NCBI RefSeq assembly: GCF_000264995.1
Contig: NW_006767434.1
Span: 608,258-672,257, forward strand
Length of the DNA stretch: 64,000 nucleotides
Source of the DNA: Punctularia strigosozonata HHB-11173 SS5
Taxonomy: Eukaryota > Basidiomycota > Agaricomycetes > Corticiales > Punctulariaceae
Reading direction: 5' to 3'
Each line of letters begins with the position of its first letter. Within the stretch, counting starts at the first letter, position 1. The notes beneath the pieces are model-generated. The model was given only the letters and a program-made list of their open reading frames with translations, did not search any database and was not told the origin of the DNA. This document shows, in pieces, positions 23,818 through 34,675 of the stretch. The position numbers and the translations under genes are program-made.

Positions 23818-24638
23818 ATGGTTGTAACTCTCTTGGCGTTCTTCTTGCTGGCATTGTCTGCGACGGCAGGTTCGCCACGTCGTCCTTTCCTTGTGGCCTT
23901 GACTGACAATGCCACCGCGACGCAGCCCCAATTCGACGGGCGAATCCTTGCTTTGTTACCGGATCCGTCGCGCTACCCGCCGAGGTCGCCGATGGCTTAC
24001 CCGCCATTGAGAATGCGGTGACTTGCAACACCGCGGTGCGTGGTCCAGCGTCGCCGTCGACCGGTCTCACTAACACGCAACGTCTCAGGTCCAAGTCGCG
24101 CCTGGTGTACCCGACCTCATCTCAGGCGGTATCGCCTACAGCACTATCGACTTCCAGAAGTCCAATCTATCACCCATTGGCTTTGCACTGTTCGTCCTAT
24201 CCCCTTGTCTTCCCCTGTCGTCATCTAACGCGCCCGAACTGTTCCCAGTCAAACCTTCGCCACCCCCTCAGATCCGGCGACCGCCGATCTCACTACGCTC
24301 CAGAATCAACTGAATGACTACCTTGCCCTCGAAGCCGGCACCCGCTCGCAGCCCAACTCCTCCGTTCTCCTCACCAAGCTCAAGGGACCGAAGTTCTTCC
24401 TGCAGTTCCAGATCGCGCGCGTGAAGACGGCGCAAGGTCAGACGCTAGACGTCGCGGATACGGTCGAGCATCAATTAGGAAAGGTCACTAAGGTTCGTTG
24501 TAGTCTGCTGCAGTCGAGATCTCCGTCTCGCTTCGTCCTCCTGAAGAACTAGCAGACTGATGTATTGTTCCATAGAACGCCGTGGGTGCATCGGCGGCTG
24601 AAATCGCGCAGGTCAACGCGCTTGCGACGCAACTTTAG
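23818..24638 (+). CDS. Small secreted protein, unrecognised family
   Basis: Five exons (23818-23869, 23926-24035, 24089-24189, 24249-24492, 24576-24638) give 189 residues. A signal peptide (MVVTLLAFFLLALSATA) is followed by APIRR, a possible dibasic processing site. The mature part has only two cysteines (NPCFV and VTCNTA), likely one disulphide, and a C-terminal half with KGPKFFLQFQIARVKTAQG. I recognise no enzyme motif. Size, secretion and the absence of catalytic motifs fit fungal small secreted proteins, some of which act as effectors or surface proteins; that role is not shown here. The model rests on continuous frames across four introns. Confidence 0.7.
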
Positions 24639-25795
24639 ACACTGTCGGGATGTAACGTGGTCTCGTGTTGATTTGGATGTGCCTCTGTGATGTCACTCTC
24701 CGCTGGTTCAATCAGTTGCTTTCTCTCCAAGACAGCTCGAGAATCGGAAGCACCGATGAGCTTTCGGAACGCGGTCGAGCACACGACGCGATTGTCCTGT
24801 TGTTCACAGTTGCCACGAGCAGCGATGCAGCGATACCAATCCTTCAACGCCAATCTATGGCACCAGCCATCTCATGGCGGTAATGATGGGTTATCGTGTC
24901 GTCTACACCGCCCTACGATGTTGCGTATGACGAAGGAGTCCGCACCGGCGCTTTAAGGTATGTTCTGATCTTGGAACAGATTTAGTACGGTCGCAACCTA
25001 ACCTCAGACCGTATCCCGAACGGGCGCCACAGGCTGTGGCGCCCGCTCGGGATACGGTGAGCCAGCCAGCAGCGACTTGCCGTCAGTGTCTCGAGGGGGC
25101 TTACGCGGTGCCCTATATCATCGCCATCGCATCCCGTACATTCTTTCTGCGACACCCTTTGGCACTAAAAGCCGCGTATGTGCCATGCTTCCAAAGAGTG
25201 ATTCTCATCGCCTTATGGCGCCGGCAAAATCAATTTTAGATCTCCGCACTCACCTTCGATAATCTTGTATCATGGGTTCGAAACTTCTAAGGTTGCCAGC
25301 TGTGCTGCATGCTTTTGATCGCGCGGCACGGTCAAGGTCGTTGGGGTTCAGAACCTTCATTCTGGGAGAGTTTGGGACCCTGGTGAAGGTTCAGTACTCC
25401 TTCATACATCGAAGCTCCCCCGCAGGCTTCTCTTCTCATGCGCTTCACCCACTGATAACAGTTTTCGACTGCAGCTGAGTCCTTCGCTTCGCCGCCAGTC
25501 ACGACATCGCCTTATACAGCCACGTATAGGCGCAAACCACATCGGAATGCCGGATGCTCCAAGATCCGTATCCCAGTCCTGAGTGTTTTGAACGACGACG
25601 GTGTGCCCGCCTGATCTTTCTGTTCTTCTCAGAACTGGGCTGTCCTCTCATACAGTTCCGTCTGTTGCAGCATCGCCAATCTCCACCAGGCTATATCAGA
25701 GGTCACTGCACCCTGGAACCCGATCCTGTCTTCTCCAGCGTCTTGCCTTACACCACAATACTCTCCCGCAAAAAGAGCCCCTTCCTAGGATCGGG
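24639..25795. other. Intergenic upstream of the NLR gene
   Basis: No coding exon seen. It contains the near-perfect 51-nt palindrome at 25008-25058. Confidence 0.5.
25008..25058. repeat. 51-nt near-perfect palindrome
   Basis: Two 25-nt arms, starting ACCGTATCCCGA and ending TCGGGATACGGT, match at 24 of 25 positions around a single central G. As RNA or extruded DNA it would form a very stable GC-rich hairpin. No ORF or obvious transposon end surrounds it. Confidence 0.9.
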
Positions 25796-28700
25796 ATGAA
25801 CGAAGCGTCGCCAGTCACACCAAGCGCGGCGGGCAGATTCGAAGACATCTGGAAAGAAGCACTCAAACAATACAAGGAGCATACTGCCACCTCCCTTCGA
25901 TACGCCATCACAGATGTCGACACTCCGGACAACCTGCTACGGCTGGTCGCGTATGAACACGGAGCCTTCACCGACTATCGAGAGCGAGAAGAGAAGTTGA
26001 GGAGCGCGGTCCGGCCCGTCGTTGGCATTGTCCATCAACTCTCGGAAATCCTTGGTGAAGGTCTATTGGCGGTATGTTCATGCCGTCATCGCTGACAAGT
26101 CGCTAATTTAATGCTGGCTAGAAATGCCCACCAGCAAGAGCAAACTCGGCAGCCATTCGCATTTTGCTGAAGGTCTCCGTCGGGTCTCCTGCTTCCTTGT
26201 CATATCGATAACACTTGTCCTAGACCACGCAGAATGGTCACAGCTATGACGCAGTAATCGAAGTATTCGATTGCCTGCAAATATTTCTCGGGCGACTGGT
26301 AGTTCGTCTAGAGAACCGAATAACGCACGTCGTTCGGACCATCATCGTGCAATTTCTGGCGCAGCTGCTTGCGACACTCGGACTTGTGACGAAGTTGCTG
26401 AAGCACGGTCGCTTAGGTGAGATCATCCAAGGTGTACAACAGCGGAGACGATAATCGTAGTCAGGGTTCTATTTTCGTCGCCTACTCCGCAGGAAGAACG
26501 ACATACTAGAGCTGATGACGAGGTTGGAACGCTTGTCGCAGCAAGAAGTCTCTCTGGTACCGGTTCTGACCCTCACCGCGGTGAACGCCGCCCTAGGGAC
26601 ATTACGGACCATGATACTTTGTGAGTATTCATATCATCGAAACCTTGAATGATGCCTGACTTGTTGTAGCTGGCCAGAAGGATGCAGACGTGGAAGAAGC
26701 CGTGTTAGATACGCTCGAAGAGGAACTGCGCCGACACAAAGGTATGTCCTTCTTCATCTACTATAGCAACATGAATGCTTCTACGTCCTAAATATTTTAG
26801 TCGTAGATCTCAGGCGAGAACTGGGCAGGGAATTATACGATCAGAGCGAGGGCGCGGAAGCAGCACGCCGTACGTAGCATGATCCAGTATGCACATCCTG
26901 AACCCCTGCTTGACCATGGCCATAGATCGTGCGTTCATTCGCCAGATTCAAAACTGGCTCAGCGTGCCGGACTCTTCGTCAAATCATCGGCGGGCATGTG
27001 ATACACGAGATATCGAAACTTGTCAATGGTTTGTGTCGAGCCCAACATTTCGGCAATGGATGAGTGAGAGGTCATACCTTTGGGTCCACGGCCCTCGTGA
27101 GCATGTGGATCTACGTTGGTGTATGGTCTTTCGCTGAGGGATGTTTTAGTGGGTTCCGGAAAGACTATTTTGTGGTGAGTCAGAAATCAACTCTCTTAGA
27201 CACCACTGATCAAACCTATGGGAACAGCTCTGCCGCTATCGAAGCCGCAAAAACGGAATGTCCGACCGGCTCCGCTATCATCTACTTTTATTTCGATTTC
27301 TCTGACAAGGAAAAGCAATCGATCCGAAACCTATTGGCCTCGCTGGTCATGCAGCTCATATGGCTATGCACTTCTCCTCCAGCGGCGGTACAGAGGCTCT
27401 ACGAAACTTGCCGTCGAGGTTTAGATCAACCAGACATCTACTCTCTCGCGTCGACGCTGAGAGAAACATCCCGACTCTTCTCTCATACGTACGTCGTTAT
27501 CGATGCCCTTGATGAATGCCCGCCCCACAATCGCGACATGCTGCTTCGTTTTCTACAATGTCTTGCGGAGCCTCCACTCGATCATGTTCACGTTTTGGTT
27601 ACCAGCCGACCGGAGCCTGATATATCCGCCTGGTTATTGACTACACAGTGGGATGGCATAGACCTCAAAGACACTTTGATTCATCGAGACATCGAGGTAT
27701 ATATTCGAAATCGCTTGCACAGTGAACCCTGTCTTGGAAGATGGGGTGAAAGGGGAAGGGATCTGATCGAGACAGCCATGATCACGGGCGCGCATGGGAT
27801 GTGAGTTCGGAACAAGAACGGAGTCGGAAATCCCGCCGTTGACCGCGGGATACTGACACCTTAATGATCACAGGTTTCGATGGGTAGCATGCCAGCTGGA
27901 CGAGCTCCGGAAATGCCTGAGCACGATATCCGAGCTCAAAAAGGCGCTCGCGGACTTGCCGCCTACGTTGAGTCAAACGTACAAGCGGATCCTAGGCAGT
28001 ATCGCTCCGAGGCACTTAAAAGTCGCTGCCCGAATCTTGCAATGGATCCTGTTCTCTCAAAGACCACTTACACTACGTGAAGTCGCCACCGTCGCGGCCA
28101 TACCCGAAGACGATGAAGAAGAGTACGATTCGGACGACGAACTTCGGGATGAACACGACGTCCTGGTCATCTGCTCGGGCCTGTTGATCGCCATGCCGAT
28201 CACGGAGCTGGATCGTCGCAATCTACCATCTGAGCCCTTGACGCGGCTAGCGTACGAGTACAACGATAACACCTTTCTCGTCCAACTAGCGCACCTATCA
28301 GTGAAAGAGTTCCTGCTATCAGAATGCTCTCCAGAGTTATGTCCCATCGTCAAATCTCCCGCTATCCACGCCGTCATAACGCAAAGTTGCCTGGCCATCT
28401 TTCTTCATATACTGCAGAGCCAGCGTCCACAACTGGTTCACCTTGAGATATGGAAACATCTCACGAAGAGCTTTCCCTTGGTGCCATACGCGGTGCAGTA
28501 CTGGTCTTTCCATTCCGACCTGAGTAAATCTGCAACGACTCCGCGCATAACGCACACTCTCCGGGACGTGTTCGACCCGAACGGAACGCTTCTCGCCCAA
28601 TGGACCGTCTTGTTCTATAATGTCCACGTCTGGGGACGAGCCAAGGAACATCAGGCGTTATACTACGCGTCGTACGAAGGGCTCGAAGACATCGCGGCCT

Positions 28701-30118
28701 GGCTCCTGGCGGAGAAAGGCGCCGACGTCAACTTCCCCGGAGGGGCCCGCGGCACGGCGCTGCACGCCGCGTCGATGCGCGGCCATTGTCGGCTGGTCGA
28801 GTTCCTCCTACAGCGGGGCGCGGACATCCGGAAGGAGGTCGGATATATGACGGCACTGCACGTCGCGGCGGAGCACGGGCAGGAAGAGGTCGTCCGGATC
28901 CTGCTCAGCCACGGCGCCGACATCGACGCCGGGCGCGACCGCGAGGGCACCGCGCTCTACTTCGCGTCCCGCGACGGGCACCGTGCCGTGGCGCGACTGC
29001 TGCTCGACCACGGCGCCGACGTGCAAGCGGGGAACGCGCGGGAGACGCCCTTGCACGCGGCCGCGTACCGCGGGCGCGAGAACATCGTGGACGCGCTCCT
29101 CGAGCGCGGCGCCGACCCGGACGCGAGGAACTTTAAAGGGAACGCGGCGCTGCACCTCGCGCTCGAGGCGGGCCACCTCAAGGTCGTCCACCGGCTCTTC
29201 GCGCAGGGCTATCCGCTCGGCTCGGAGACGCTGTCGGACGCTATGGCGCAGCTCGCCGCGACCGAGTTTGCGACGTTCGTCCGGAGGAGGCTCGATGCCG
29301 CGGCCGCGGTCGACGACGCGGTGGGCGCGGGGAGGTGCTCGTTGCTGTACATGGCAGCGGGAAGCGGGGGCAAGGACGTCGTCGATATGCTCCTCAAACG
29401 CGGGGCGCATCCTGATTCGCGAGGGTACTATGCGCGCTGGGTCGCAGACGGAAGCAGAGAGACGGTGGAGAGCAACGCGCTCCACGCCGCTTCGAGGTCT
29501 TTCGTCGCCGAGATGTCGGACGCTCGTCGTCGTGACCGCGAGGCTGTCATCCGTCTCCTGGTCCGGCACGGCGCAGACGTGGACGCGCTGGAAGACGGTC
29601 TGACCCCGCTCCAGGTGGCGACCGAGCGAGGAGACAGGGCGCTCGTCGCGGTCCTGCTCGAGCTCCGCGCGGATCCGGACGCGCGAGCGTCCCGCAAGCG
29701 CGCGCCGCTCCACATCGCGATCAAGAGGGACAGAGAGACCCTTTACGCCGAGATCGTCCGGCTGCTGCTGGAGAACGGCGCGGACGCGAACGCACCGGGC
29801 GCGGACGGGAGCCCGCCTTTGCACGTCGCGGCGGAGCTGGGGCAGCCGAGGCTGATGGAGCTGCTGTTGCGGCACGGGGCCGACGTGGACAGAAGAAGCG
29901 CGCAAGGGACCGCGCTGCACGTCGCGGTCACCAGGGATTGGCGCGGCGGGCGGTGCGAGGAGGTCGTCAGGATCCTCATCGATCACGGAGCCGATGTGAT
30001 CAGCGAGGACGAAAACGGGTGTAGGCCGCTCTCTTTGGTGACAGCGCGATTGCACGGCCGGAGGATAAGGGAATTGTTGGTTGGGGCAGCCTCGGGAAGC
30101 GCCACGCAGCGCACGTAA
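25796..30118 (+). CDS. NLR-type STAND protein: Goodbye - NACHT - ankyrin repeats
   Basis: Cytosolic STAND NTPase of the fungal NLR class, thought to sense non-self or damage and trigger a response such as cell death. Ten exons (25796-26071, 26122-26172, 26224-26416, 26465-26620, 26670-26741, 26801-26869, 26926-27096, 27150-27174, 27228-27800, 27874-30118) encode 1276 residues without a break. Residues about 14-240 (FEDIWKEALKQYKEHT..., then LGRLVVRLENR) fit the Goodbye N-terminal domain. The P-loop GPLGSGKTIL is near residue 330, Walker B VVIDALDE near 430 and the sensor-like TSRPEPDI shortly after. About a dozen ankyrin units (pattern LHVAAEHGQEEVVRILLSHGAD) run from about residue 788 to 1265, all in the last exon. 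That exon is distinctly GC-rich and repetitive. Exon 8, with the P-loop, is only 25 nt. Confidence 0.88.
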
Positions 30119-31284
30119 GAATGACTTGTAAGGGAACCATACGAATATGCATGCCTATCTTTCACGATTAGCTTCAGTCGTGGCTGCTACATACGTCCCT
30201 CGTTTGCGATGAAGATCCCGTCGTGGTAAGAAGAGAGGTAGTATTATCCAGATTGGATCCAAACTGCAAGATGACACTGATAAGCGTTAAGGCGTTCAGC
30301 GATTACCCCAGCGTCGAGTAGCTCGAGATCATATCTGCGCGAGTTTGCACTTGACTAAGTGAAGCACTATGTGGGGCAACCTTGAGTTCAGTCAGTATGG
30401 TGTATATAGTACGGGAGTCAACCCGCAAACCCATTGATCGACCATGCGGACCAACTGTCGCGCGCCCGTGACCATCTATTAGTTCATCATCCCGCGCCCG
30501 ACCAGCACGAAGCACGGAGCACTGGCGCGGCGGGAACTGGAAAATGCGTCCCCTTGATCGAGCTGCTGGATCCCCTCGACGACTCTACGCGCGAACGCTG
30601 GCCGACGATCACCGTGCGTTGCGAGCTGCAGGTCGTGAAAACGGGGGTTGACGAAGTTACTGTTGGGCGAATAGAGGGGTAGAGGTCTAGATAGATCGTC
30701 GAAGTAGTATGCACCAGACGGATACCGGTACGGGGTTCGACCGTACGTTAGGGGTTTGATAACAGGTTGAGACAAGTACTACATGGGGGGCGTTCAGGAC
30801 AGAGGACACGAGCGCCACCGCGGTAACCGGTAGCGCTTTTTGGCCTTCCCTCAATAACTCGTCCACGTCATATCAGCCATACGATCATTCTGAAGACGTC
30901 TCTACGACTTGCATAAGCCAGCGACGTTAGGAGTCGTGCTATTGGCCACCAGGACGGGCAGGTGTATGTATGCATCAAGGAGCGCTTCGCATCGCATGCT
31001 TGAATCACCTTCCTGCGTTATCTATACGGACACGCCTGCATCCGTCTATATCGAACGTCCTCTCCGCCGGGTACCGTGACACGCCAGTCGAGACTCGAAG
31101 CGCCGAAGCTTGATAGAACTCGGGGGCCACGGGGGTCAGACGACGACGGGCAGGCATGGGTCCGAGACTGGGACAGCCCAGTGCAGACGAGAGAAGCCGT
31201 CGATGTCGCAGTGCCGTCCTACAAAACCCGTCCCCGCCCTCAGAGAAGCCGATCCTCCTTATCTCTCGCTCAACCCCACCCGCG
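30119..31284. other. Intergenic with a relic of the array family
   Basis: Between the NLR and the hexosaminidase. The only recognisable content is the decayed exon-1 fragment at 30483-30613. Confidence 0.5.
30483..30613 (+). pseudogene. Relic exon 1 of the array family (A-D)
   Basis: FIIPRPTS followed, after a frameshift, by LIELLDPLDDSTRERWPTIT and a GTGCGT donor. This matches exon 1 of array copy D (ELIPKP..., DILDQLHD...NWTTIS, then GTGCGT) and of copy C (DLIPKP..., DILEEL...WHAMT). The two halves are in different frames and no ATG or convincing exon 2 follows, so it is a fragment about 12 kb from the array. Confidence 0.6.
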
Positions 31285-32582
31285 ATGCGTCCCAGACAGA
31301 CGCTGCTCTGCGCCGCGGCGCTCGCGCCGATCGCGCACGCCCTCTGGCCCCTCCCGACGCGCATCCAGACCGGGTCCACGCCCCTCCGCCTCTCCGCCGC
31401 GTTCGCCATCCGCGTCGCCGTACCGCACGCGCCCGCGGATCTCCAGGCGGCCGTCAAGCGCACCGAAAGCTACCTCTGGACGGACAACCTCGGGCGCCTC
31501 GTCCCCGACCGCGGCGCCTCGGACGCCGCTGCCGTCAGCCGGGCGCGCGAGCTGACGACGCTGACCGTCGCGCTGCGCGCCGGCGCCGGCGTCGCGAGCG
31601 TCTCGGAGGAGGCGATCAAGGATCTCGAGGCGCGGGACGACGCGTACGCGCTGGCGATCCCGGCCGGGGGCGGTACGGCGACTTTGACGGCGAACACGAC
31701 GCTCGGGCTGTTCCGGGGATTGACGACGTTCGGCCAGCTGTGGTACACGGTGGACGGGATGGTCTATACGCTCGAAGCGCCGATCGCGATACAGGACGCG
31801 CCCGAGTTTGTACGTGGGCTGCAAGAGAGACTCTCGTCTTGATTCTGAGCGCTCGGTATTTAAAAATTTTCCATGTTCGCCAGCCTTACCGCGGTCTCCT
31901 GCTCGACACGTCCAGACACTTGTGAGTGCATTCGCACGCGGGCCGACGTGCCCTTTTACGTCCAGAAACCGGAAAAAAAATGAGTTTGTCAGCTTCCCGG
32001 TATCCGACATCGAACGCACGCTGGACGCCATGAGCTGGGCCAAGGTACGCGCACGCAAACGCGTCGTCTATAGGAGAACCCACGCGCATATGAGCTCTCC
32101 GTCTCTCAGATGAACCAGCTCCACTGGCACGTCGTCGACAGCCAGAGCTTCCCGCTCGAGATCCCGGGCTTTACCGAAGTATCGCGAAAGGGCGCTTACG
32201 ACGCTTCCTCGGTGTACGGTCCCTCGGACGTGGCGCACATCGTCTCGTACGCCGCAGCCGTACGTCTCTCTCTCCTCCCCCCCTTTCTCTCTCCCCCCTT
32301 CTGAAACCTACGGATCCTTTCTTCACGACGTGACGCTGAGCCGAGCCCGTACCTTTTAGCGCGGAATCGACGTCCTCGCGGTAAGTCGCGCGCGGCGGAA
32401 CCCCCGAACTCTTTCGGCGCCGAGTTCCTTCCTTCTCTATCTCTCTCTCTCTCTCTCTGACGGTCTAATCGCTTCAGGAGATCGACACTCCCGGGCACAC
32501 CGCGATCATCTCCGAGTCGCACCCCGAGCACGTCGCGTGCCCGCAAGCCGCTCCCTGGGCCGATTTCGCCAACGGTGAGAGA

Positions 32583-32614
<32 letters not shown>

Positions 32615-33909
32615 TCTCTCTCTCCCATCCCCTTTCTTTCTGCCCTTCCACGCCCTTTCGACTCACGACGAAAAAAAAACCAAAAAAATAATAACGATAA
32701 TAAATTGTTAGAACCCCCCGCGGGCCAGCTGCGCCTCGCCTCGCCCGCGACGCGCAACTTCACGCGCGGGCTGATCGCGGCCGCGGCGCGCATGTTCCCG
32801 TCCGCGCTGTTCAGCACGGGCGGGGACGAGGTGAACGTGAACTGCTACGAAACGGACGGGCCGACGCGGGACGAGCTGGAGGCGGCGGGAAGGACGCTCG
32901 AGCAGGCGTTGAGCGCGTTCGTGGTGAACAACCATCGGGCGCTGGAGGAGCTCGGGAAGACGCCCGTCGTGTGGGAAGGTGAGGCGGCTTTTTCTTTCTT
33001 TCTTTTTTTCTTTCTTTACTTGGGTGGGCGTTGTATGCTGATGATTGATTTTTTTTTGTTCTGGGTGGTTTAGAGATGGTGCTGGACTTTAACGTCACGT
33101 TGTCGAACGAGACGGTGGTGATGTGAGTGTCGGCAAAGCTATAGGGGTAAGGGACCACCACCCCCGCCGATAAGCTGACGAGGGTACGCCGGAATGATTC
33201 AGGGTCTGGATCAGCTCCGAGAACGCCGCAGCGATCGTGCGGAAGGGGTACAGGCTGGTGCACGCGCCGTCCGACTATTTCTACCTGGTGCGGTGTGCTT
33301 TTTTTTCTTTCTTTTTTTTCACTCTCTTTTCCAAATCGTTTTACGCCGCCGCAATGCCGATTTTTGTTGTTTTTTGCAGGACTGCGGAGCTGGCGAATGG
33401 CTGGGGTCCGATCCGGAAGCGAACAGCTGGTGCGATCCTTTCAAGACTTGGCAACGGGTACGTAAAAAAACGCAACACCTTTTTTTTTGTGTGCTGATTT
33501 TCGACACAAAAAAAATCACAGGCGTACACGTTCGACCCCTTCGCCAACCTCACCGCCGAAGAGCAGAAACTGGTGCTAGGAGGTAAAAGCCGTAACTACG
33601 TTCATCGGCGATCGTCATCGACTGACGGCCCATCGACTCTTTATTTTTCATTTTTATTTTTTCTTTCCAGGACAGCAGCTGCTGTGGACCGAGCAGTCGT
33701 CGCCGGCGAACCTGGACTCGATCGTGTGGCCGCGCGCCGCCGCCTCGGCGGAGCTCTTCTGGAGCGGGCCCTCGCGGACGAACGTGACGGGCGCGCTCGC
33801 GCGCCTGCACGAGCTCGCCTTCCGGATGCGGCGGAGGGGCGTCGGCGCGATCGCGCTGCAGCCGACGTGGTGCGCGCTCCGGCCGTTCGCGTGCGATCTG
33901 ACGGCGTGA
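31285..33909 (+). CDS. Beta-N-acetylhexosaminidase, GH20
   Basis: Removes terminal GlcNAc/GalNAc from chitin oligomers or glycans; secreted. Twelve exons (31285-31809, 31884-31921, 31993-32044, 32110-32259, 32360-32380, 32478-32574, 32712-32978, 33074-33122, 33203-33287, 33380-33457, 33522-33582, 33671-33909) give 553 residues, typical for fungal enzymes. Signal peptide (CAAALAPIAHA), an N-terminal GH20b-like domain, then YRGLLLDTSRH, MNQLHWHVVDSQSFP, EIDTPGHT and the catalytic Asp-Glu pair in STGGDEVN at about residue 331. LLWTEQSSPANLD and WPRAAASAELFW follow, as in the family. Exon 5 is only 21 nt. Introns are strongly pyrimidine-rich and carry a CCTG microsatellite. No defect seen. Confidence 0.93.
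32583..32612. repeat. (CCTG)n microsatellite in a GH20 intron
   Basis: About seven CCTG units directly after the donor of the intron between exons 6 and 7, followed by a (CT)n run. Confidence 0.9.
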
Positions 33910-34675
33910 AGCCCCCTGTGTTTGTGTGGGTTGTGTCTCTGTCTGGAGGGAGAAAGAAGAAAAAAAGGACAGGAGGGCGCAAAGAAAAAAACAAGGACAA
34001 GGACATGGCATGGCATGGTTTTGTTTTCGTTGCGACTGGCGTTCATCGATATCCCATCGAGAAGGCCGCGCGGTCGGGGACCGATGCGTTTGTCAATGTG
34101 TGTAATACGCGGTCGTTCGAGTTCATTTGGTTGCCGGTCGCGCGAGAGATTGCTGTCTTTCGAATTGTAAAACCTTTCGAGTTGCCGTTGATAGGCCTTT
34201 TCCCATTCGGCCTCTCGGATCTCAGTACTTAGGATCCGGTCCAACGTTTTGCCCAGCGCTCGCTCGTATTGGGCACGCCGAGCTCCGGGAAATGGACGCA
34301 CACAAACAGCTGGGACGGCAGAACCACCGCACGTTGCTCGTCACCTGCCTGTCCATGAGGCGCCCGCTGGTCTCTCTCTCCCATCGAAAGTGCCCCAAAA
34401 AGACGGTGTTGTACTGCAGCGAGTGGTCTCAGACGGGCGCGTTGTGATCATTTCGACGTCATATGCGGCGAGTCGCGAGGGCGAGACTATATAAGCGAAC
34501 CTGACCCCCGGCCCATGGCCGCACATACATATATACTGGCCGTACTCTCCTGGATCCCGATCGTCCAGATATACATCCGTATCTGTTCTGCCATCGCCGT
34601 GGAAACTCGACCGACCTTTCGTCGCCTCCCGCCCAGTCTCGCCTTCCTAGCCCTGCCCCCCGCTAAATTCCGACG
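33910..34675. other. Intergenic between GH20 and SDR genes
   Basis: 3' flank of GH20 and promoter of the second SDR. No coding exon seen apart from the TATA box listed separately. Confidence 0.5.
34488..34495 (+). promoter_or_regulatory. TATA box of the second SDR gene
   Basis: TATATAAG about 180 nt upstream of the ATG at 34676. Confidence 0.5.

Noticed and set aside
25008-25058. Palindrome as a bacterial-type terminator or Helitron 3' end
   Set aside because: The genome is eukaryotic, no T tract follows and no CTRR end lies within the expected distance.
28808-30055. Long minus-strand open frame opposite the NLR ankyrin exon
   Set aside because: It is the antisense shadow of a GC-rich repeat exon; its Val/Arg/Gln-rich product has no motif.
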